Shown here one piece after another: positions 53,440 through 64,000 of a stretch of DNA of 64,000 bases. The notes under the pieces were generated by a model that saw only the letters and a list, made by a program, of their open reading frames with translations, ran no database searches and was not told the origin of the DNA. This DNA comes from Leifsonia shinshuensis. Its GTDB lineage: Bacteria; Actinomycetota; Actinomycetes; Actinomycetales; Microbacteriaceae. Location of the stretch: positions 682,001 through 746,000 of the forward strand of contig NZ_JAHHZQ010000001.1 of the NCBI RefSeq assembly GCF_022606355.1, in the 5' to 3' direction. The position numbers and the translations under genes were made by a program. Within the stretch, counting starts at the first letter, position 1. Each line of letters opens with the position of its first letter.

Positions 53440-54684
53440 ATGACTGAGACGACGTTCGGTGTGCATTCGGAGGTGGGGCAGCTGCGACGTGTGCTCGTGG
53501 CCTCCCCCGGGCTCGCGCACCACCGGCTCACGCCCTCGAACGCCGACGAGCTGCTCTTCGACGACGTGCTGTGGGTGGAGAACGCGAAGCGCGACCACGC
53601 TGCCTTCGTCGCCGACCTGCGCTCCAACGGCGTGGAAGTGCTCGAACTGCACCAGGTGCTCGCCGAGACGGTCGCACAGCCCGAGGCGCGCGCGTGGCTG
53701 CTCGACCGCAAGGTCGTCCCGAACCGGGTCGGGCTCGGCCTGGTGGAGGGTACGCGCGCGTTCCTGGAGTCGCTGCCGGCCGACCGGCTGGCCGAGTTCC
53801 TCGTCGGCGGCCTGTCGACCGTCGACCTCCCCGAGGACTACCGCACCGACTACGTCGCCCTCGCCCGCGAGTCGACCGGCGTCCGCGAGTACCTGATGCC
53901 GCCGCTGCCGAACACGCTCTACACCCGCGACACGACCTGCTGGATCTACGGCGGTGTCACGCTCAACCCGCTCTACTGGCCCGCCCGCCACGACGAGACG
54001 CTGCTCATGAAGGCGATCTACCGGTTCCACCCCGCGTTCGCGGGCGCGACGGTCTGGTGGGGCGACCCGGAGCTCGACTGGGGCCAGGCGACTCTGGAGG
54101 GCGGCGACGTCATGCCGGTCGGCAACGGCGCCGTGCTGATCGGCATGAGCGAGCGCACGTCGCGGCAGGCCATCACGCAGACGGCGGCGGCGCTGTTCGA
54201 CGCGGGCGCCGCCGAGCACGTCATCGTGGCGGGCATGCCCAAGCTGCGTTCGGCCATGCACCTCGACACGGTCTTCACGTTCGCTGACCGCGACCTGGTG
54301 ACGCTCTACCCGGAGATCATGGACCGCGTCCACACCTTCACCCTGCGCCCCGGCGACGATCCCTCTGGCATCGACGTGCGCGACGAAGGCGACCGCGCGT
54401 TCGTCGACGTCGTCGCCTCCGCGCTGGGCCTCCCGCGCCTCCGGGTGATCGAGACGGCCGGCGACAACTACGAGACCGAGCGCCAGCAGTGGGACAGCGG
54501 CAACAACGCGGTGGCCCTGCGGCCCGGCGTCGTCTACGCCTACGACCGCAACACGGCGACGAACGACGCGCTCCGCCGAGCGGGCGTGGAGGTCATCCCG
54601 ATCGTCGGAGCAGAGCTCGGCCGCGGACGCGGAGGCGGTCACTGCATGACGTGCCCGCTGCAGCGCGACGCGGTCGAGTTCTAG
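53440..54684 (+). CDS. arcA: Arginine deiminase
   Basis: A 414-residue enzyme that hydrolyses arginine to citrulline and ammonia. The catalytic Cys is in GGHCMTCPL at the C-terminus; the other active-site residues lie in [27 protein letters not shown] and [19 protein letters not shown] and the rest fit ADI length. It sits after arcD, so the pair supplies the first step of the ADI pathway and transport. Genes for arcB and arcC, which make ATP, are not in the window. Its stop overlaps the TetR gene's as CTAG. Confidence 0.95.
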   Translation: MTETTFGVHSEVGQLRRVLVASPGLAHHRLTPSNADELLFDDVLWVENAKRDHAAFVADLRSNGVEVLELHQVLAETVAQPEARAWLLDRKVVPNRVGLGLVEGTRAFLESLPADRLAEFLVGGLSTVDLPEDYRTDYVALARESTGVREYLMPPLPNTLYTRDTTCWIYGGVTLNPLYWPARHDETLLMKAIYRFHPAFAGATVWWGDPELDWGQATLEGGDVMPVGNGAVLIGMSERTSRQAITQTAAALFDAGAAEHVIVAGMPKLRSAMHLDTVFTFADRDLVTLYPEIMDRVHTFTLRPGDDPSGIDVRDEGDRAFVDVVASALGLPRLRVIETAGDNYETERQQWDSGNNAVALRPGVVYAYDRNTATNDALRRAGVEVIPIVGAELGRGRGGGHCMTCPLQRDAVEF

Positions 54685-55292
54685 AGCGCGTCCGCCTGCG
54701 GGACGATGACCAGATCGAGGTAGGCACGGAGCGCGGCGCCGGCGTCCACCCGGTCCGGAGCGTAGAGCCACTGCAGCTGCACGCCCTCCCAGAGCGCGAT
54801 GACGGTGGTCGCGGCGAGCGCCGGCTCGACCCCGGGACGCAGACGGCCCTGCGCACGCAGCGTCGAGAACTCCGCCTCGTACTCCTCGCGCAGGGCCTCG
54901 TAGCGTTCCGCGAAGTACGCGTGGCCGGGGTGCTCCTGCGTGACGGCCTCCGCCGACAGGATGCTGTAGAGCGCGATGAGCCCCGGGACGCCCTCGTTCG
55001 CCGCCGCCTGCGCCAGGACATGCTCTCGGAAGGGCAGCCCCTGCCGCCCCGAGACCGCGCCGTGACCCTGTTCGTCGCGTCGCGTGAGCACGGTGACGAG
55101 CAGCTCCTCCTTGGTCGCGAAGTGGTGCTGGAGGTTGCTGAGGCTGATGCCGGACGCGGCCGCGATCTCACGCAGAGAGCTGCCGTGGTACCCGCGGGTC
55201 GCGAACGCGCGGTAGGCCTGTTCGACGATCTGCTGACGTCGCTCGGCGGACTTCGCGTACGGCCCGCGTCGGGTCCGCATCGGATCGGACAC
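54681..55292 (-). CDS. TetR-family transcriptional regulator
   Basis: A 203-residue regulator. [20 protein letters not shown] and [20 protein letters not shown] form the N-terminal helix-turn-helix; the C-terminal ligand-binding part is helical ([15 protein letters not shown]). I use the GTG at 55292 with GGAGG 6 bases upstream. It is divergent from the sugar ABC importer-beta-galactosidase operon with 78 bases between, which contain the palindrome TCGAC-TAGC-GTCGA, so it probably controls that operon and itself. A ligand is not predictable. Confidence 0.9.
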   Translation of the reverse strand: MSDPMRTRRGPYAKSAERRQQIVEQAYRAFATRGYHGSSLREIAAASGISLSNLQHHFATKEELLVTVLTRRDEQGHGAVSGRQGLPFREHVLAQAAANEGVPGLIALYSILSAEAVTQEHPGHAYFAERYEALREEYEAEFSTLRAQGRLRPGVEPALAATTVIALWEGVQLQWLYAPDRVDAGAALRAYLDLVIVPQADAL

Positions 55293-55326
55293 GCTGCGCC
55301 TCCAAATTAGGTCACTTGCATTCTTT

Positions 55327-55340
55327 TCGACTAGCGTCGA
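55327..55340. promoter_or_regulatory. Candidate TetR operator
   Basis: TCGAC-TAGC-GTCGA, a perfect inverted repeat of 5-base arms, lies between the TetR gene and the ABC operon. Small, so the support is mainly its position. Confidence 0.4.
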
Positions 55341-55370
55341 TGCTACCGCTCCCACGACGAAGTGAAGGCT

Positions 55371-56708
55371 ATGACGCGACTCACACGACGATCCCTCCTC
55401 GGCCTCGGGGCCGCCGGCGCGGCAGCACTGCTCGCCGGGTGCTCCACTCCCGGCACCACCTCGGCGAACAGCGGACCTGTGATCCGCCCGGCCGCCGCGG
55501 GGCAGAAGATCACGCTCACCTACTGGGCGTGGCTCAAGGATCTCCAGAAGGTCGCCGACGTCTGGAACGCGACCCATCCCGACGTCCAGGTCGAAGCCGT
55601 CTGGATCCCCGGCGGCAACTCCGGCGGCTATCAGAAGCTCTATTCCGCCCTCGCCGCAGGCGGCGGCCCCGACATCGCCCAGGTCGAGCTCCGCAGCGTG
55701 CCGGAGTTCATGCTGGTCAACGGCCTGATCGACCTCCGGCGCTACGGCGCGGACGAGTTCGCCGATCGCTACGATCCGACGCTCTGGAGCCAGGTCAGCT
55801 TCGTCGACGGCATCTACGCGATCCCCCAGGACTCCGGTCCGATGGCTCTCTATTACCGCCCGGACCTCTTCGAGAAGGTCGGCGCGACCGCCCCCGCCAC
55901 CTGGGACGAGTGGGCCGCCGTCGGCACCGAGCTCGCGAAGACCGGCGCGCAGATCGACGCGTTCAACTTCGCAGACCCGTCCTGGTTCGCCGCCATCGCG
56001 GGGCAGGCGGGTGCATCCTGGCTGAGGGTCGACGGCGACCGCTGGCTCATCGACATGACCGACGACGCGACGCTGAAGACCGCGCGCTTCTTCGACAGGG
56101 CCATCGACTCCGGCATCCTCCAGACCGGATACGGCGCGTTCTCGAGCGGCTGGTTCGCAGCCGCCGCCCGGGACCGGATCGCCGGCTGCGCGAGCGCGAG
56201 CTGGGGCGACGCGCTGCTGCAGGGCGTCTCGGGAGGCGAGGGCAAGTGGCGGGTTGCACCGCTTCCCCGCTGGGGCAGCAGCGGCTACGGGTCGAGCGCG
56301 CTCGGCGGCTCGACCGCCGCCGTGCTGGCGAACAGCCGGCATCCGCGCGAGGCGCTCGAGTTCGCCGTCTGGATGACGACGAGCCCGGAGGGCATCGACG
56401 CGATGATCCGCAACAGCGGGATCGGCTGGTCGCCCGCGCGCGACGACATCGGCTCGGCCCGCACGAAGCCCTCCGCCTGGTTCGGCGGTCAGAACTACAA
56501 CGAGGAGGTCTTCCTCCCGGCATCGCGGGAGCAGAACCCGGACTGGTCGTGGTGGCCGATAACACAGCAGTCGCTCAACATCCTCGCCGACGGGTTCCGC
56601 AAGAAGCCCTCGGGGCTGACCCTGGTCGACGCCGTCGCGCAAAGCGAGAAGAACATCATGCGCGCGTTCCGCGACAAAGGGCTGAGCATCGAGAAGGCCC
56701 GCTCGTGA
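55371..56708 (+). CDS. Carbohydrate ABC transporter substrate-binding protein
   Basis: A 445-residue extracytoplasmic solute-binding protein (family 1). The signal has a twin-arginine-like TRRSLLGLGAAG and a lipobox LLAGC, so it may be exported by Tat and lipid-anchored. The body has YWAWLKDLQKVADVWNATHPD, IDLRRYGADEFADRYDPTLW and GIYAIPQDSGPMALYYRPDL, all typical of the family. ATG at 55371 follows AAGG. The two permeases and the beta-galactosidase follow in one operon, so the ligand is probably a galactoside. Confidence 0.9.
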   Translation: MTRLTRRSLLGLGAAGAAALLAGCSTPGTTSANSGPVIRPAAAGQKITLTYWAWLKDLQKVADVWNATHPDVQVEAVWIPGGNSGGYQKLYSALAAGGGPDIAQVELRSVPEFMLVNGLIDLRRYGADEFADRYDPTLWSQVSFVDGIYAIPQDSGPMALYYRPDLFEKVGATAPATWDEWAAVGTELAKTGAQIDAFNFADPSWFAAIAGQAGASWLRVDGDRWLIDMTDDATLKTARFFDRAIDSGILQTGYGAFSSGWFAAAARDRIAGCASASWGDALLQGVSGGEGKWRVAPLPRWGSSGYGSSALGGSTAAVLANSRHPREALEFAVWMTTSPEGIDAMIRNSGIGWSPARDDIGSARTKPSAWFGGQNYNEEVFLPASREQNPDWSWWPITQQSLNILADGFRKKPSGLTLVDAVAQSEKNIMRAFRDKGLSIEKARS

Positions 56709-57592
56709 AGGGCGCACGCGCGGCCAGAGCGCCCTGGCTCCTGCTGGCTCCGTTCCTGGCGCTGTTCGCGCTGACCTTCGTCCTCCCGATCATCGTCGCC
56801 GTCGTGAGCAGCTTCACGAAGGTGAGCAGGGCCGGCCTCTTCGGCGAGAAGGGGGTGACCACCGAGTTCGCCTGGTTCGCCAACTACGCCCAGGCGATCG
56901 GCAATCCGAACTTCGTCGCGTCGATCGGCCGTGTCCTGCTGTTCGGAGTCGTGCAGGTCACGCTGATGATCGCACTCTGCACCGTGCTCGCCCTGCTGCT
57001 GGAGTCGGCCTCCGCCCGCTGGCCCGGCCTGTTCCGCGCGGTCTATTTCCTGCCGTACGGGATTCCCGGCGTGATCGCGACGATCCTCTGGTCTTTCCTC
57101 TACATCCCCGGGCTCAGCCCGTTGGTCGACCTGGGCGCGGCCTTCGGCCTGCAGCTCGACTTCCTCGGACCGGACACCGTGCTCTGGTCCATCGCGAACA
57201 TCGTCACCTGGACCTACACCGGCTACAACATGATGATCATCATCGCCCAGCTGAAGTCGATCCCGACCGAGGTGTACGAGGCGGCGAAGGTCGACGGCGC
57301 GAGCCCGTGGCGGGTCGCCCGCAGCATCCAGCTGCCGCTCATCCGCCCGGCGCTGACGCTGACCGTGGTGTTCTCGATCATCGGCACGCTGCAGCTGTTC
57401 GCCGAGCCGCAGGTCCTGCAGACCTCCTCCCCCGCGATCGACAGCGAGTACACGCCCAACCTCAGCGCGTACACGACCGCGTTCGCCTACAACGACTACA
57501 ACGTGGCGGCCGCGCAGGCGGTGCTCATCGCGCTCGTGGCGTTCGCCCTGTCGTTCGCCTTCCTGCGCCTGACCAACCGGAGGACCCGATGA
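56705..57592 (+). CDS. Sugar ABC transporter permease (MalF-type)
   Basis: A 295-residue permease. Six hydrophobic segments starting with WLLLAPFLALFALTFVLPII; the ATPase-contact loop is PTEVYEAAKVDGASPWRVA, a conserved EAAxxDGA motif. GTG start overlaps the binding-protein stop by 4 bases (GTGA). Works with the second permease as the channel. The operon lacks its own ATPase gene, so a shared MsmX-type ATPase from elsewhere must power it. Confidence 0.93.
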   Translation: MKGARAARAPWLLLAPFLALFALTFVLPIIVAVVSSFTKVSRAGLFGEKGVTTEFAWFANYAQAIGNPNFVASIGRVLLFGVVQVTLMIALCTVLALLLESASARWPGLFRAVYFLPYGIPGVIATILWSFLYIPGLSPLVDLGAAFGLQLDFLGPDTVLWSIANIVTWTYTGYNMMIIIAQLKSIPTEVYEAAKVDGASPWRVARSIQLPLIRPALTLTVVFSIIGTLQLFAEPQVLQTSSPAIDSEYTPNLSAYTTAFAYNDYNVAAAQAVLIALVAFALSFAFLRLTNRRTR

Positions 57593-58514
57593 CCGCGACC
57601 CTCGAGCAGCGCGAGCCGACCCCCACCATCTCGGTCAGCGCTCGCGCCCCACGGTCGGCGCACGACCGCTCCGCCGGCCGCAGGCCGGGGATGCGCATCC
57701 TCGTCACCGGCATCCTCGTGGTCGTCGCGGTGTACTTCCTCGTGCCGGTCTACTGGGTGGTGGTCGCGGCGACCAAGACGACGCAGGACCTCTTCGCGAC
57801 GAACGGGTTCTGGTTCGCCGGCGACTTCGCGCTCTGGCACAACTTGACCGAGGTGCTGACGTACGACGGCGGGATCTTCCTGCGCTGGTTCCTCAACTCG
57901 GTGATCTACGCCGGGGTCGGCGCCCTCCTGGCCACCTACTTCGCCGCCGCGGGCGGTTACGCACTGGCCAAGTACGAGTTCCGGGGACGCGGGTTCGTGT
58001 TCGGGCTCGTCCTCGGCGGGGTACTCGTTCCCGGCACCGCCACGGCCCTTCCGCTGTTCCTCCTGTTCAGCGACCTGGGGCTGGCGAACACCTACTGGGC
58101 GGTGCTCCTGCCCTCGCTGGTGTCGCCGTTCGGGCTGTTCCTCTGCCGGATCTACGCCGATGCGACGGTCGACGGCGCCCTCCTGGAGGCGGCACGGCTC
58201 GACGGCGCGGGCGAGCTCCGGATCTTCCACACGGTCGGGCTGCGCATCCTGACGCCGGCACTGGTGACCGTGTTCCTGTTCCAGCTCGTCGGGATCTGGA
58301 ACAACTACTTCCTGCCATTGGTCATGCTCTCCGACGACCGCCTGTACCCCATCACCCTCGGCCTCAACACCTGGCGCAGCCAGACCGACCGGCTGCCCGA
58401 ATTCTACGAGCTGACCACCGGCGGCGTCCTGCTGTCGGTCATCCCCCTCGCCATCGCCATGATCGTCCTGCAGCGGTTCTGGCGCGGCGGTCTCACCGAA
58501 GGAGCTGTGAAATA

Positions 58515-58515
<1 letters not shown>
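57589..58515 (+). CDS. Sugar ABC transporter permease (MalG-type)
   Basis: A 308-residue permease. N-terminal basic leader, then VAVYFLVPVYWVVVAATK as the first helix and the contact loop LEAARLDGAGELRIFHTVGL near residue 200, the EAAxxDGA motif of the MalG group. The ATG follows CGGAGGAC and overlaps the previous gene by 4 bases. The stop overlaps the lacZ GTG by one base, so all genes are co-translated. Confidence 0.93.
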
Positions 58516-62531
<4,016 letters not shown>

Positions 62532-62588
62532 ACCGTCACGATAGACCCGACGGCCGTGGGTGTCCGACCCTCCTGATACGGTCGCCGC

Positions 62589-63119
62589 ATGCCTCTCACC
62601 AAGTACTACGTCGCGTCCTCCATCGACGGCTTCATCGCCGACGTCCACGATCGCATCGAATGGCTCGAGCAGTTCGGTTTCGAAGAGTTCGACGAGCACT
62701 ACCAGGCGTTCCTGTCCGGCATCGGCGCACTGGTCATGGGCGCGACGACCTACGAGTTCGTGCTCGCGCAGGGTGCCTGGCCGTATGCCGAGATCCCCAC
62801 CTGGGTGGTCACGCACCGCGCGCTGCCCACGATCGAGGGCGCCTCGATCACCTTCTTCGCCGGCGATGTCGGCCAGCTCGACGCCGAGGTTCGCGAGGCC
62901 GCGGACGACCGCGACGTCTGGCTGGTCGGCGGCGGAGCGCTGGCCGCGCAGTTCGCAGACCGCGGCCTCATCGACGAGCTGCACGTGACCTACGTGCCCG
63001 TGCTCGTCGGGTCGGGCAAGCCGCTGCTCCCGGTCGCCGAGGCGAGCCGTCCGCTGGTGCTGTCGAGCAGCAAGACGTTCCCGTCCGGAAGCGTCGAGCA
63101 CGTCTACCGCTTCGCCTGA
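62589..63119 (+). CDS. Dihydrofolate-reductase-family (RibD C-terminal-like) protein
   Basis: A 176-residue protein with the fold of the RibD C-terminal domain. [14 protein letters not shown] is the first strand, [15 protein letters not shown] the second region, and [20 protein letters not shown] the GGG cofactor loop of the family; [13 protein letters not shown] is the last motif. It probably reduces a small molecule with NAD(P)H. TACGGT ends 6 bases before the ATG (leaderless pattern). Convergent with dxs, with a large hairpin between. Confidence 0.88.
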   Translation: MPLTKYYVASSIDGFIADVHDRIEWLEQFGFEEFDEHYQAFLSGIGALVMGATTYEFVLAQGAWPYAEIPTWVVTHRALPTIEGASITFFAGDVGQLDAEVREAADDRDVWLVGGGALAAQFADRGLIDELHVTYVPVLVGSGKPLLPVAEASRPLVLSSSKTFPSGSVEHVYRFA

Positions 63120-63154
63120 GCCGCGCGCGCCAGCCCGCGCCGCGCGGGCCCGCG

Positions 63155-63213
63155 CCGAGGGGCACGTTGTTGTCACTTCGCGACGCGAAAAGTGACAACG
63201 ACGTGCCCCTCGG
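63155..63213. terminator. Large hairpin between convergent DHFR-like and dxs genes
   Basis: Arms starting CCGAGGGGCACGT and ending ACGTGCCCCTCGG, with TTGTCACTT against AAGTGACAA inside, give a stem of about 28 bp with few mismatches and a small loop. Suits a bidirectional terminator, though longer than usual. Confidence 0.75.
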
Positions 63214-63237
63214 CTGCGGGCATAGTGCGCAGGTGCG

Positions 63238-64000
63238 TCAGGCGCGGCGCTTCTTGGCGTCGACGCCCTCCGGCGCCGGCTCCTCCGCGGGCAGCGGCCG
63301 GGCGATCGGGATGCGGCTGCCGAGCACCTGGGCGACCAGGTCGCGGGCGATCTTCTGCGGGGTCAGGCCTGCGTCGTCGAGGATCTGGTCGCGCGTCGCG
63401 TGGTCGATGAAGGCGTCCGGCAGGCCCAGCTCGTCGACGGCGGTGTCGATCCCGGCCTCACGCAGGTCTTGGCGCACCCGCGTGCCGATGCCGCCGACCC
63501 GCACGCCGTCCTCGATGGTGACGACGATCCGGTGCTCGGCGGCCAGGCTCAGGATGCTGCGCGGCACGGGCACGACCCACCGCGGGTCCACGACCGTCGC
63601 ACCGATGCCCTGCGCGGCGAGCCGGTCCGCGACCTTGAGCCCCAGGTCGGCCATCGGGCCGACGGTCACCAGCAGCACGTCTCGTGCGTCCGACTCGCGC
63701 AGCACGTCCACGCCGTCGTCGAGGCGACGCACGGCGGGGATGTCCGCCTGCACGTTCCCCTTCGGGAACCGGAGCACGGTCGGCGCATCGTCGACCGCAA
63801 CGGCCTCCCCCAGCTCCTCGCGGAAGCGGGTGCCGTCGCGCGGCGCGGCCAGCCGGATGTTCGGCACCACCTGCAGGATCGCCAGGTCCCAGATGCCGTG
63901 ATGGCTGGGACCGTCGGGGCCGGTCACGCCGGCCCGGTCGAGCACGAACGTCACGCCCGCCCTGTGCAGGGCGACGTCCATCAGCACCTGGTCGAACGCA
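63238..64000 (-). CDS. dxs: 1-deoxy-D-xylulose-5-phosphate synthase (C-terminal part; start beyond window)
   Basis: The last 254 or so residues of DXS, the thiamine-diphosphate enzyme that starts the MEP isoprenoid pathway. Visible: [12 protein letters not shown] and [20 protein letters not shown] of the transketolase pyrimidine domain, then the C-terminal transketolase domain [20 protein letters not shown] and [11 protein letters not shown]. The N-terminal ThDP-binding half lies beyond the right edge. Frame is intact to the stop. A basic tail DAKKRRA ends it. Confidence 0.93.
   Translation of the reverse strand, partial: AFDQVLMDVALHRAGVTFVLDRAGVTGPDGPSHHGIWDLAILQVVPNIRLAAPRDGTRFREELGEAVAVDDAPTVLRFPKGNVQADIPAVRRLDDGVDVLRESDARDVLLVTVGPMADLGLKVADRLAAQGIGATVVDPRWVVPVPRSILSLAAEHRIVVTIEDGVRVGGIGTRVRQDLREAGIDTAVDELGLPDAFIDHATRDQILDDAGLTPQKIARDLVAQVLGSRIPIARPLPAEEPAPEGVDAKKRRA

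Noticed and set aside
49516-54771. A 1751-codon minus-strand reading frame through fadB, arcD and arcA
   Set aside because: It is an antisense frame created by high GC; it is rich in Arg/His/Asp/Gln, has no domain, and lies opposite well-supported genes.

Overview
The window comes from a high-GC actinobacterium, most likely a member of the Microbacteriaceae close to Leifsonia. That is an inference from the overall protein character, frequent GTG starts, the DUF3000-RNase D-fadA-fadB cluster, the tRNA set, and many genes whose start codon sits 6-7 bases after a TANNNT -10 box. I ran no database search; family calls rest on motifs I can read.

Layout. 1-2437: a minus-strand ABC importer operon (lipoprotein binding protein, ATPase, permease cut by the left edge). 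2531-7135: small plus-strand genes (NUDIX, a GyrA-like mini-protein, a P-loop kinase, small membrane proteins and lipoproteins, Smr, GNAT). About 7000-34378: an accessory island with lower GC and many broken genes. It holds a degenerate stretch with CGTTACA repeats, an integrase remnant beside an 18-bp inverted repeat, a RecD-like helicase, a tRNA 3'-end scar next to a damaged integrase, a membrane P-loop ATPase beside a membrane protein with a 9-C tract, a nuclease-like gene, a two-gene operon with a DisA-N/diadenylate-cyclase-like domain, an adenine methyltransferase with a HEPN-like tail, a type I restriction-modification operon (hsdM-hsdS-hsdR plus a YgjP-type metalloprotease), and a P4-type primase with an excisionase. 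A tRNA cluster (Val, Cys, Gly, then Val on the other strand) closes it.

35158-51771 is core-like: PatB/MalY lyase and MetY (sulfur amino acids), a PemK-like protein, two Amt proteins (one without the pore histidines), ZapE, a rhodanese and SufE, a peptidase S66, a hydrolase, DUF3000, RNase D, and a fadA-fadB beta-oxidation pair. 51925-63119: an accessory metabolic block with arcD-arcA, a TetR gene divergent from a sugar ABC importer plus GH2 beta-galactosidase operon, an aldo/keto reductase and a DHFR-like reductase. The right edge cuts dxs.

Three messages matter most. (1) At least five genes, in the island and in the core, are put out of frame by exactly one missing base, mostly in a G or C run; this looks more like homopolymer error in the assembly than phase variation or decay, and repairing it restores good proteins. 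(2) The 14.7-24.1 kb segment is the best place for an undescribed defence system: the DAC-like two-gene operon with a neighbouring nuclease-like gene, the membrane ATPase pair, and the methyltransferase-HEPN fusion. (3) The island is a mosaic of several integration events, with its two recombinases both broken.
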